NCBI GenBank assembly: GCA_945643635.1
Contig: CALZFC010000271.1
Location: 132,001 to 196,000, forward strand
DNA length: 64,000 nt
From: Allodiplogaster sudhausi
Taxonomy: Eukaryota > Nematoda > Chromadorea > Rhabditida > Diplogasteridae
Direction of reading: 5' to 3'
The number at the start of each line of letters is the position of its first letter. The stretch's first letter is position 1. The notes under the pieces are model-generated. The model saw nothing but the letters and a program-made list of their open reading frames with translations, searched no databases and was not told where the DNA came from. A program made the translations under genes and the position numbers. Shown one piece after another: positions 12,316 to 23,400 of the stretch.

Positions 12316-12376
12316 ACGTCGAAAGTCATGGGTCGCAGGTTCGGAGTCGCGCGCGCGCAAACCCTTTTGCGCGCTT
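12316..12376 (+). repeat. 61-bp direct repeat, left copy
   Basis: This is the last unit-derived sequence before the unique core. It begins acgtcgaaagtcatggg, contains the altered B-box variant and ends ttttgcgcgctt. It pairs with 31510-31570 with about five differences. Recombination between the copies would remove the core and leave a single short unit. Confidence 0.75.
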
Positions 12377-12856
12377 CAGTAATAAGCCCTAAACACTAGA
12401 AGCCCTTTATATTCAAAGTTAACCGAATATTAATTCATATGTTCGAGGGTGGCCTTGTATGAACCAGAAACAGCGTAAAAGTTGGCATTGAGGTCAAATT
12501 TTCTTCAAATTTTTACTTGCTTATTATCACGGAATACATATGAAACGTCATTTGTGAAAAAAGGAATAAAACATGTCAGCAGTCTTTTTACTAGGTGTGC
12601 AATCGCACCTTGTGCATAAGTACCATATCCTGTCTGGTGCATTTCACTCTAAAAAGTTCACATATTTTCCGAAAGTGGACTTAATGTGATCCGTTTTAGC
12701 ATCTCTTTTTTTTTGTTTGATCATGTTTGCGAAATAAATATAGAATAACAATCATATAATGGTAAAACCAGCTGAAAATGTCAAAAAGTATTTCTGAGGA
12801 CATATGCACTATGATGCGTGGTGCACTTCTTAAAATACCGTTGTCTTACAAGGGCA
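12377..12856. other. AT-rich left edge of core, no gene seen
   Basis: This stretch leaves array homology after 12376. It is AT-rich, without long open frames, terminal-repeat motifs or recognisable RNA. I see nothing assignable in it. Confidence 0.5.
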
Positions 12857-15800
12857 TGAAGATTTTGTCTGCATTTTTGCGGTTATCGTCATGTCATCGA
12901 CGGCGCTACTTCGAGCGCCCACGGCAACGGCATCGTCGCCCTCGGTACGCATGTTTTGTTTTATCACTCCAGATCTTATATATCTAATATAAAGATTGAT
13001 TATGACTGTTTGCATGGTTCTTTAATGTTAGTTTCCTTTCGACCTGACTATAGTTATTTTGTATTGCAATTGCTTTTTGCGTACTTTTTTATTAAAGAAT
13101 TCAGATATAGTGGAATAAGTTTAAAGTTTTCGTTATAGTGGCGACTACGAGGAAGCCGCCGGAGAAGGCGTCCGCCGGCGCGAAGGGACGCGAGGGATCG
13201 ACGGCGCCTCCCATGGTTAGACATTACCTTTTTTTTAACTATTTGTTTTATATTATTTCCTTTGTTAAATGTTTATCTTCGGAACTATTTATACTTGTAT
13301 AGCCCGAATTATTGTTGAATAGGTTATGATTGTTGAGTATGCCATGGTTTTTTAATCAGGTGAATTTTCTAACAGCGGGTGATTATGGGTGTTTGGTTTT
13401 ATATTAAAATGGCGTGGGGTATTTTTTCGCTTATTTAAGTTGGTTTTACATAGGACTCAAATCTCTTAATTGTTTCAGGTTTCATGAAGGTTCTTTTTTA
13501 TAGATTCCTTTGAGCATGCTTTATCTTTGTTTGGGTTGTTTTTCGCATAATTTTTTTTTCATTCAATCGTTTTACTAATTAATGCTGGAGCATTTATAGT
13601 TGTTTGCGAAATAATTATCGTAATTTTTTTGCATATCATTTTTATATAAGTTTTTTTTCTTTTACATCTTTATTAAGTCGTTCCTAAAGATAGGGAACTG
13701 TAAATTTTTTTTCTGCTTTGGATTTCTTTATTTTTTTACGCTTATAAGGTATAATAATATATGAGTACGAATTTTTTTCCTTTTAAGATCGGGTATAGTA
13801 GCATTGAAAATACGCTTTAGAATATTGTTTTATGATTTATGTTTTCGATGATTGGTATTAGCAACACTTTCAGCGTGTTTTTATTTGGGTCGATTAAGAA
13901 TGTAAGCAAGAATACGAATCTAACGGGGTTAGGATGTTGAATATTGGAAAGTTGAGTGAAATTCTCTGGTAATTTTTTTTTTGCTTTTATTAATGACATG
14001 AAATTCTCGAGTTATTTTTTTACTCTTTTTTAATGGCATTACCATATTCTTTTTGAAGTTTAATTTTAACTTCTCTTGAATTTAAACGCAAATATTATGG
14101 TTTAGATTTATGCAAATACTTAAGAAGGTTTTATTATTATAATGAATTGAAACATGTTCGAATCATCTTAAACGTTACTTTGTAGTGGCGATCGCATGGA
14201 CACCGCCAGAGAACTCGCCCGCCGACACCAATGGACGTGAGGAGCGGCGTCGCCTCCAACGGTATTCCTTTTTTATTATGAAATTTTCCGTCTTTATATT
14301 TTAAATGACACTTATTTCATTAATTAATCATATTGTGGGTAAAATGTCTGGGTGTAACCACATTTAAACTATTTGTGTAATAAATGTTGGTCTAACCTTC
14401 TTAGTTTATTTTTGTGAAAGTATTTTTTTCCTTTTAGGGCTATGAACTATTTTGCGAATACGGGGGGGGGGGTTGTACTGTAATGTGTATTTGCTTGGGA
14501 TTTAAGTATAATTATCTTTTCGATGTTAAATTTTTCTGTTTTCAAATGCGACTGGGTTACTGTAATGTCCATTTGGAATCCAGGGTACCGTAGGAAGGAT
14601 GTTAGTGTAATAATATTTGAGGTGTGTCTCCTTTGTAAACTGTTATGGGGTACTGTAATTTGGATTTAAAGACTAGATCGTATGTAGATATAATTATTTT
14701 TTAGAGTTAACTATTTTAATATGCTTTCGAATACGGATGGGGTATTGTATTGAGGTTTACAGATCGGAACTGTTGTTGTGATATAATAATAATAATATTA
14801 GGAGCTTAATTTACTAAGTGCTTGAAATCCTTGCGAAGTGCTATAACGTGCATTTGGAAAATGAAATACTAAACGGTGGGATTCTGGTAAAATTATTGTC
14901 AATGTATATGTACATGGCATTATAGAGACAAAAGGAAGTAAAGAGACAGAGGGAGAGGGAAGCAAAGAGTGCAAAACAAAGAGAAAGGGGTTCGCTGAGA
15001 TTGAGAGAGAAAGAGGGAAGCAGAAAGAGAGAGAAACAGGCAAGCAGAAAGAAAGGGTATGCAGAGACAGAGCGAGAGAGAGAGAGAAGCAGAGAGATAG
15101 ATAGGCAGGGGAAAAGCAGAGGAAGGAAAGGAGCGAGAGAGTTAGTGAGGGAAGGATAGAGAAAGAGATGCAGAGAGAATGACTGAAGCGATTGGATACT
15201 GTAGGTTTGATGTTATTGTAATTATTTTATATGTTAACTTACTGTTTTCGAATGCAAAAAAAGGAAACAGAGAGAGAGAGAGAGAGGGAGTGAAAGAAAC
15301 AGAGAGATAGTGAAGGTACTTGATTTTTTTGGCTTTGTAAGGCACCAAGTTGTTTCTAATCTCATTTGAATTTTCAGATAACTTTTAATTAGGAATCTGT
15401 ATATTAGGTAAAGTAGGCATATGAGTGAACTCTTTGATTATTTTTTATCAGACTTAATATTATTGGAAAATATTAACCGTGCTACTATTTTGCGGTTATT
15501 TGCATTCTTTATGTTCTTGTTTGACTAAAAAATTAACTTTCCAGTTTCCTTCGGAAGTCTTTCAAGTATGCCCCAAAAGATCGATTCGAGGTGCAAGATT
15601 TGAAGGGTACATCTTTTAAAAAAGATTAGGGACTTCTTTTCTGTTTGTCACGTAAACATAAAAAAGGATTGCTAATGACCCATGGTATTTTGAGATTCCG
15701 GGTTCAGTTACTTTTATATTAAAAATCTTTATGTACCTGGAGGAAGTATTCCGTAAATACAAATGTACTATGGTGATTAACATACTATGGTGATTATTCC

Positions 15801-16063
15801 TAAAATTGTTTATCCTCAGAGCGTATGGGCGAGGACCAAGCGATTCGAGACTTCCGTTCCATGAAGGACGCGATGACGAGGGCATGGCATGCACCAGGTA
15901 ATTCACCCAGTAGATTAGGGAAAAAGAGAAAGAGAGCGAGATGATAGGCGTATACTTATCCCACCCTTCCCTTCTCATCATCGACGGAGCGACTTCGCGT
16001 CGCTCATCGTACTCGAGGATAAACTTCATCGCTTTCAAGCGCCGTCCCATCAACAAGTGGACA
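12857..16063 (+). CDS. Candidate spliced gene or captured gene fragment (five exon-like islands)
   Basis: Five GC-rich islands sit in AT-rich DNA, each bordered by splice-like sites: an island ending 12944 before gtacgc; 13139-13215; 14186-14261; 15820-15897; and 15948-16063, which precedes gtgagt. Phases can be chained: the first ends in phase 1, the second reads ATTRKPPEKASAGAKG, the third WRSHGHRQRTRPP, the fourth ERMGEDQAIRDFRSMKDAM, and the last ends INFIAFKRRPINKWT in phase 0. Islands two and three are similar in sequence, suggesting exon duplication. The first and last share a V/I-I-D-G-A-T-S motif. I do not recognise the protein, the first exon has no sure start, and no end is seen. 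Helitrons often capture host gene pieces, and the intron near 15 kb carries the same GA-rich sequence type as the flanking genome, so capture is plausible. Confidence 0.35.
14926..15310. repeat. GA-rich tract inside the core
   Basis: A degenerate purine-rich stretch (gagagaga, gggagaggg, gaaagaga) lies within the third putative intron. It is the only such tract of this size in the 44 kb transposon array, whereas similar tracts are common beyond 46.9 kb. This fits host origin for this part of the core. Confidence 0.6.
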
Positions 16064-16740
16064 GTGAGTATTCCTTACCCTTTTTTAATCTAGCGGTCCA
16101 TTTCAGAGTTGAATGTGAGGAGTTGAGCGAGATATATTTGCAAATATTGTTTTTTTTTTTATATAAAAGGATATAAAGTGAGGAGTAGAATCTCTTGTAG
16201 AAAGAGATATAAAGTGGGGAACATAGTGTTTTGAAGAGAGAGTTATAAAGTGGGGAATATGAAGCGAACCAGATTTGTTTTTTTTTCTATGTTATAAATA
16301 GTTAAATATTACATTTAAGCAGCATCTAAAAAAGTATATTTCGGATAAATTCATTCAGTTTCCATCCTAAAAAAAAATGGATGTCATTTATATGACTAAT
16401 CTTGTGACAAATAAGCTACTTAATTTTTTTAACCACTGCATTATTTCATATAATTTAGACCTTTTTATTAATTTTTATCACTTATCACTTGCATGAGTTA
16501 ACACTACACTGCACTGCACGCACACGGCTCACGCACTACTGATAAAGGCCTGAATTTTAATACCTCAGAAGAGGAGTAAGTGTCCAATGGACTGAGAATA
16601 AAGTAATGGCATAGATCGGTGACGTGAGTCGTATTTTCAACTAACCTCATTACACTGTAGTGGATGTTTATGTTATGTTAATGTGCACTCTCTCTGTTTC
16701 TCTGATTGTGAGTGAATTGGTTGTCTCGTTGTGTTTACCG
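16064..16740. other. Intergenic; decayed edge of the three-way-junction array
   Basis: AT-rich and without a gene. Fragments such as ctactgataaaggcc near 16535 and ggcatagatcggtg near 16607 resemble pieces of the modules at 16741-18618, so the array edge appears eroded here. Confidence 0.4.
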
Positions 16741-18618
16741 ATACTGATAAAGGCAACGGCAAAGATCCGCTATGACGGATAGAGGCCAAAGGCAAAGATC
16801 CGTTTACGGATATAGGCCACCGCATAGATCAGTATGGTGAATCTAATGATGCAACCTTTTTGTTCCTTCAGCACCTGATAAAAGGCAAAGATCCATTATG
16901 AAGGATAAAGGCCAAAGGCAGAGATCCGTTGATGGTTATAAGCCACCACACGTCATTGTGAATGGGTGGTCTCGGTTGGTTCAATCCATGCTGATTAAGG
17001 CAACGGCAAAGATCCGCTATAAAGGATAGAGGCCAAAGGCAAAGATCCGTTTACGGATAGAGGCCACCGCATAGATCAGTATGGTGAACCTTCTGGGGCT
17101 ACCTGTTTGCAGTTATTTCTATCTCTCTTTCTCTGGTTTCTCTTAGTGAATTGGTTGTCTCGTTGGGTTTACCGATACTGATAAAGGCAACGGCAAAGAT
17201 CCGCTATAAAGGATAGAGGCCAAAGGCAAAGATCCGTTTACGGATAGAGGCCACCGCATAGATCAGTATGGTGAACCTTCTGGGGCTACCTGTTTGCAGT
17301 TATTTCTATCTCTCTTTCTCTGGTTTCTCTTAGTGAATTGGTTGTTTCGTTGGGTTTACCAATACTGATAAAGGCAACGGCAAAGATCCGCTTTGAAGGA
17401 TAGAGGCCAAAGGCAAAGATCCGTTTACGGATATAGGCCACCGCATAGATCAGTATGGTGAATCTAATGATGCAACCTTTTTGTTCCTTCAGTACCTGTT
17501 AAAAGGCAAAGATCCATTATGAAGGATAAAGGCCAAAGGCAGAGATCCGTTGATGGATATAAGCCCCCACAAGTCATTGTGAATGGGTATTCTCGGTAGG
17601 TTCACTCCATGCTGATAAAGGCAACGGCAAAGATCCGCTATGAAGGATAGAGGCCAAAGGCAAAGATCCGTTTACGGATATAGTCCACCGCATAGATCAG
17701 CATGGTGAACGTTCTGGGGCTACCTGTTTGCAGTCATCTCTATCTCTCTTTTCTCTTAATGAATTGGTTATCTTGTTGATTTTACCGATACTGATAAAGG
17801 CAACGGCAAAGATCCGCTATGACGGATAGAGGCCAAAGGCAAAGATCCGTTTACGGATATAGGCCACCGCATAGATCAGTATGGTGAATCTAATGATGCA
17901 ACCTTTTTGTTCCTTCAGCACCTGATAAAAGGCAAAGATCCATTATGAAGGATAAAGGCCAAAGGCAGAGATCCGTTGATGGATATAAGCCACCACACGT
18001 CATTGTGAATGGGTGGTCTCGGTTGGTTCAATCCATGCTGATTAAGGCAACGGCAAAGATCCGCTATAAAGGATAGAGGCCAAAGGCAAAGATCCGTTTA
18101 CGGATAGAGGCCACCGCATAGATCAGTATGGTGAACCTTCTGGGGCTACCTGTTTGCAGTTATTTCTATCTCTCTTTCTCTGGTTTCTCTTAGTGAATTG
18201 GTTGTCTCGTTGGGTTTACCGATACTGATAAAGGCAACGGCAAAGATCCGCTATAAAGGATAGAGGCCAAAGGCAAAGATCCGTTTACGGATAGAGGCCA
18301 CCGCATAGATCAGTATGGTGAACCTTCTGGGGCTACCTGTTTGCAGTTATTTCTATCTCTCTTTCTCTGGTTTCTCTTAGTGAATTGGTTGTTTCGTTGG
18401 GTTTACCAATACTGATAAAGGCAACGGCAAAGATCCGCTTTGAAGGATAGAGGCCAAAGGCAAAGATCCGTTTACGGATATAGGCCACCGCATAGATCAG
18501 TATGGTGAATCTAATGATGCAACCTTTTTGTTCCTTCAGTACCTGTTAAAAGGCAAAGATCCATTATGAAGGATAAAGGCCAAAGGCAGAGATCCGTTGA
18601 TGGATATAAGCCGCCACA
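16741..18618 (+). repeat. Array of 95-nt three-way-junction modules
   Basis: Nine modules of exactly 95 nt start at 16741, 16988, 17175, 17362, 17609, 17788, 18035, 18222 and 18409. Each is closed by an 8-bp helix (ATACTGAT with ATCAGTAT) and contains two arms of the form GGC-AAAG-ATCC(G)-loop-(C)GGAT-NNAG-GCC. Module 17609 has ATGCTGAT with ATCAGCAT, a compensatory change; modules 16988 and 18035 have the intermediate G-U pair. Four related two-arm blocks without the closing helix lie near 16872, 17497, 17919 and 18544. The whole set is doubled with a 1,047-bp period (16741 and 17788). Function is unknown: it could be structured RNA or a single-stranded DNA fold. Confidence 0.7.
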
Positions 18619-18663
18619 AGTGATCTGTTATTCATACGAGTACTACCTCAATTTTATTAAAGA

Positions 18664-18742
18664 ACCCGTCATGAGATTAAAGGGACGAAACGGGTCAACG
18701 TTTCTGAATGTATCAGGTTCTCATCTGATGTGTCCCGCCTGA
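18664..18742 (+). ncRNA. Split hammerhead-like motif, copy 1
   Basis: It has the same layout as copy 2 at 19246. The catalytic strand at 18727-18733 reads CTGATGT instead of CTGATGA, changing the last core adenine, so this copy would be expected to be weak or inactive if the motif is a ribozyme. All helices are preserved. Confidence 0.5.
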
Positions 18743-19245
18743 ACTAATATGTTGGTGTAGAATGCTATCAAAGCACTATTAATTTGTTGTGAATTTTATT
18801 AACAAAGTTCTCTTTCCGTACCTTCCTGTCATTCTTTAAAACAGCTGCTGATATGCATATCATGAATGCGCGAAGTCGTAAAGCGCAATATTCAACGTGA
18901 TCGATTAATTTTAATGAACCAGAATATGAAAGTAACATGAACGACTGAGTCATATATTTTAAATAATATGCATCGATAATGATCCATTGGTTTTTATTAA
19001 TTAAGAATGATCGCCGGTTTTTGCACTGAATCACATGAATATTTTGGAGAAGAACGGGTGTTTTTTCCGAATAACTAATGAATGAAGTTTCTGAAAATAT
19101 TACTCAAGAAAGAAAGGAATTATCGGATATGCATTGTGAATAAGTTTTTTTTTTGCTATTCATCGTTCCGTTGAGAATTATCTGATTATTATGTACATAT
19201 GCTGAATGATTGAACTACAAGTCTCTTCAAAGCTTCAATTGCATA

Positions 19246-19324
19246 ACCCGTCATGAGATTAAAGGGACGAAACGGGTCAACGTTTCTGAATGTATCAGGT
19301 TCTCATCTGATGAGTCCCGCCTGA
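19246..19324 (+). ncRNA. Split hammerhead-like motif, copy 2 (intact core)
   Basis: Two hairpins lie side by side. Hairpin A is closed by ACCCG(19246-19250)/CGGGT(19273-19277), the hammerhead stem III. Inside it are UC (19251-19252, predicted cleavage after C19252), ATGAGA (stem I 5' strand), TTAAA, GGGAC (stem II 3' strand) and GAAA (19269-19272). Hairpin B is closed by TCAGG/CCTGA (stem IV). Inside it are TCTCAT (stem I 3' strand), CTGATGA (19307-19313) and GTCCC (stem II 5' strand). The loops pair with each other, bringing all hammerhead core strands together. In known hammerheads the CUGAUGA strand lies between stem I 5' and stem II 3'; here it lies downstream in its own hairpin. Confidence 0.6.
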
Positions 19325-19759
19325 ACTAATATGTTGGTGAAGAATGCTATCAAAGCACTATTAATTTGCTGTTAATTTTATTAACAAGGTTTGCTTTATG
19401 TTCCTTCATGTCATTCTTTTGAATGAACCAGAATGTGAAGTTCATCTGAACGACTAATGAATATATCTCATTTATTTTAAATATTATAAATAAATAAAGA
19501 TCAATCGACCTTTATTAATTATGAATGATAGACGATTTTTGCTCTGTATTACGTGAATATTTTGGAGATCAATGGGTGTTCTTCCATATAAAGAGTGATT
19601 GAAGTATTCTGACAATATTAATAGAGAATGAAACGAATGATCGGATATGATTTGTGGATAAGAAATTTTTTTACTGTTCATCATTACGTTGAAAATTATC
19701 AGAGTATGATGTATACTGAATGATTGAACTTCAACTGCCGTCAAAGATGCAATTGCATT

Positions 19760-19838
19760 ACCCATCATCAGATTAAAGGGACGAAACGGGTTAATCGTTT
19801 GCAATTTACCAGGTTCTGATCTGATGAGTCCCGCCTGG
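19760..19838 (+). ncRNA. Split hammerhead-like motif, copy 3
   Basis: Stem I is ATCAGA/TCTGAT, a G-C to C-G swap relative to copies 1 and 2 made on both strands. Stem IV is CCAGG/CCTGG, also a paired change. CTGATGA (19821-19827) and CGAAAC are intact. The base before UC is A instead of G, breaking one stem III pair next to the core, so activity may be reduced. Confidence 0.55.
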
Positions 19839-20444
19839 AGAAAAATATCAATAAACAGTCATTATCATATGCAAGCTAATAACTTGTTATTGTGAGCCAT
19901 CAGCTATGAATGAATGAAGTGGAATTGATTAGAGAAGAGATATTGCATTCAATTTGAATTAATCATTCAGTTTGTTTGAGAAATGTGAAGAATGAATTTG
20001 ATCAGTGTGATCGATATGCGAACGTAAGAATTCCAGGCATCGAGACAGACATGTGATGAGCGAATGATAAGAATAATTGCTATTATTCGTTGTTTGTTAT
20101 TAATGTTTTGTTGCGCCCATTTTATTGCCATGACATACATTTGTACATACACTTATGATCTGGCATTCTGCCAATTGTTTAAGCATTCAGACGACAATCT
20201 TGAAATGCTTAGCAGATAGTGTATATGCTCTGTCTGATGTGCTATCAGCAAAGTTTTCTTTAGTGCTTGTGTGCAAATAAGGTGGAGAAGTGCCTGCTCA
20301 TGAATGTATGTACATATTTGCATTGTTGATGTGGCGTGGCGCATAAGATATGTGTAGCGGATAACAGAACAGAGAACTATGTAATTCACTTTTGCAGGAG
20401 GTAAGCAGTACTCTGGTGGCAGTGACCTGACCCTTTCTTCTCAG
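19839..20444. other. AT-rich spacer before the large open frame
   Basis: No gene is seen. Just upstream of the first ATG (20445) the sequence tttcttctcag is a good splice-acceptor match, and another acceptor-like tttgcag lies at about 20392-20398. The frame stays open back to a stop at about 20372. An upstream exon or trans-splice site is therefore possible. Confidence 0.4.
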
Positions 20445-23400
20445 ATGCACTTCCGACTTCGATGTGATGGCGGCCGGGTCGATCTTCGGCCGGACCGTCG
20501 TCGCGGAGAGGCCGCGCTGGGCTCAGAGTTAACTGGGGGAGTACCTCTGAGCCCATCCCGCTACTCCCCCTACTCAGAGCTGTTGTGGACAGGGTCTCTG
20601 ATGTGTCAATGCTACTGTCCACAGGCTTCCCCAGTGCCTCAAACTGGTTTCAATGAAATAAATGTATCCGAAATGAAAAATTGTGAACATGTTGAATGCA
20701 AGGATACATTGAATTGCCAAGTGCATAGCACATCCATCAAGAGAAGTGAAAAGCACGCAAAGATGAATCAGAAATCTGAAAATGAAAGACCGCAAATCCG
20801 AATAAAGAAGAATGAAAATTATGAAGAACTACAGAATCCTGAAATGAAGATGAATATGACTGAAACTGAACACACAAATGACCACTTTATGTACAAGAAT
20901 CTCAGAGGAGGAGGCATTGATGAAAAGAAAGATGAATACAAAGCCCTAACAGAAAAAGGTCACAGAATTCCGAGCAAGTTTATTGATGAGTATTCAAAGC
21001 AGAAATTGAACAATTGGATCGAAGGGAATGAAAGGAATATTGGAAAAGTGATCATTGCGCACCTAGAAGTTTTCCAAAATGCAAACGCTGGGATCCAGAT
21101 AAGTGAGAAGCATTTTATTGGAATGAATGAAGAAAACCGTTTCAGTTTCGAGCGACTTATTATTCCAGTTGCTGTGAATGGTCACATGTGTTGTGCGAAG
21201 TACAACAGAAATGAAAATGTGTTGCATGTTTACGATTCGAAGAAAGAGACACAAATCATTGCCTTGAAATCAGTTAGAGATGCTCTCAGCAGAATTGTTC
21301 AATTTGTCACAAAGTCGAAGGCAGTTCCGAGGTTTGAAAATGCGGAATTTGCGAAAATGAAGAGTGCTAATGAAGACGCAGCCGTTTATCTGGTGAGTGC
21401 CTTGGAAAGTTCAATCACAAACTCGGATTACAGTCGCTTCGGCATGAACTCTAATGACATAAAGAATAGCATGTACTCGATTCTGACTGGAAAGAAAGGA
21501 GACCTATCGGTAAGTGTTCAACCCGGATATGTGGAGTTCAGTGATCTCAGATCACAATTTGACATGCTTACAACTGAGACTGTGGACAAATACATCAAAA
21601 AATTGGCTGAATCATACTCTGGAAACGATACAATTTTCGCATTGAGTTCCATTTATCAGGTCTTTGCGCAGAAAAAAGATGCAACAGCAGCAGGCGAATG
21701 TTACTTGGTAGATCAGATTCACGTTGACTTTGCATTTGCAAGAATGACCGACGCGATGAAACTCACGGCAAAGCGGATTCTCTTTGCTGTCCACTACGGA
21801 GTTCACTTTTGGTTTGCCGAGTATATTAGAGAAGAGAATGTTGTAAGAATATCAGATTCCATGGAAGGCGCAACATATCATAAGGGTACATACTCGCAGC
21901 ACATAAGCGCAAAGGGAATTTGTCAACTGATCAAGCACGTGTTTGGAGATGTTCCAAAGCCAAGCTTTACGTGGAAAAAAGTTCAACAGCAGCCAGACAC
22001 ATTCAATTGCGGTGTATTCACTTGCAAGTACTATGAGTGCGCAATGAAAAGAATATCACAACCAAAGGAAGGATTCGATTGCAGACTGTACAGATATGTC
22101 ATGCTTAATGTTTTGGAAGGGCGGAACCAAGTTCCTGTAATTATTCCAGCAGAAGAGAAGGAAAAACCGGTGCGAATTGAAAAGAAAATTGAAAATGAGT
22201 GGACTGAAGTGAAGCCAAGAAGAAGTCAGAGATCAAATTCTAAAAATGATGATTTCTTATTCAAGAAGCCTCTGGGACCAGCAAAAAGGAAGAGCACCTT
22301 GAAGAAAAATGCCAGTACGATCGAAGTAGCACCAGAGATTGAGACCGTCAGACCATACAATCTTCTTGAGCTTGATGACTCTGATGATGGCGAAGAAGCC
22401 ATTGAAGAACCATATGATGAGCTCCTGGATTCAACAAGGAAGTTGAAAGAAATGACAGTGCAAAAAATGTTTGAGAAAATTTCTGAAAAAAATAACAAAT
22501 CAGAGACTATGCTTCTGAATGTATCTGCTTCTCACGTACTTAGATATCTGGATTATGGTCACAAGTTTGATACAAAGGAAATGCATACATTGTTCAAGGG
22601 ATATTCAGTTCAAAAGTGCAAGTCAATGAAAAGAATTCTAATGCCACTTGTTGATGACGATAGAAAAGGACATTATCTGTGTGTGATTTATGAAAAAAAT
22701 GAAAACATTTTGACCATTTACGATTCATTGTGGAGTGATGGAGATAAATATGAGTGGATTCAAATGAATGTGCGAAATTTAATTAGTCACCTTGTGAGGC
22801 CAACGAATGAAATAAAAATAGCGACGGTTCTATGCACGAAGCAAAAAGCAATCGTCGACTCAGGAGTGCATGCAATTAGGTTTGCTGTAAATTCTTTGAA
22901 CAATGAGCCAGTTATGGAAGCCAATCTCGATGTATCTGAATACCGGAAAGAAATATACGAAATTTTGATTGGAAATCGTTATCTCGTGCCTAAATATACA
23001 GTTAAAAGCGCTGCAGCAGCCAAGGATAAATCTGAAGATACTCAGCAAATTATGTTTGATGTTGCCAAAATGAATGAAAAAATTTTGATTGGAAACCATG
23101 ATCTCGTGCCTAAATGTACAGTTAAAAGCGCTGCTTCAGCCAAGGATAAATCTGAAGACACTCATCAAATTATATTTGATGTTGCCAAAATTAAGAAACA
23201 ATTGAATGCAAACCAAAAACCATTGGATGTCGATGTCATCGAATCGTGTATGCTTAGATTAGCAATGAATAACCCTACAGCAAAAGTAGTGGTGTGTAAA
23301 TTTGATCTTTTCAAAAATAAGGCTATTTATATCGACAAAGCATTTATGCAATCGTATGAAGGATCACTTTCTGACTGTAACTTGGCTCAGTTTGTTGTTT

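Larger units (their letters stand above)
18664..19838 (+). repeat. Tandem monomers carrying the hammerhead-like motif
   Basis: Three copies of the motif lie 582 and 514 bp apart. The sequence between them is itself repeated: after copies 1 and 2 both monomers read ctgaactaatatgttggtg, then similar AT-rich stretches with shared words (attttggaga, tgaatgattgaact) up to the next motif. This is a short satellite of about 0.5-0.6 kb monomers. No protein gene is visible. Confidence 0.75.

Noticed and set aside
16741..18618. CRISPR array
   Set aside because: The repeats are structured modules without unique spacers, in eukaryotic DNA, and there are no cas genes.
20445..20520. Programmed frameshift stimulated by the pseudoknot
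   Set aside because: I found no slippery heptamer just upstream, and the frame is open throughout.
20519..20570. HDV-like ribozyme at the pseudoknot
   Set aside because: The HDV fold needs further hairpins (P3 and P4) inside the two interlocked helices. Here the loops are only 1 and 7 nt.
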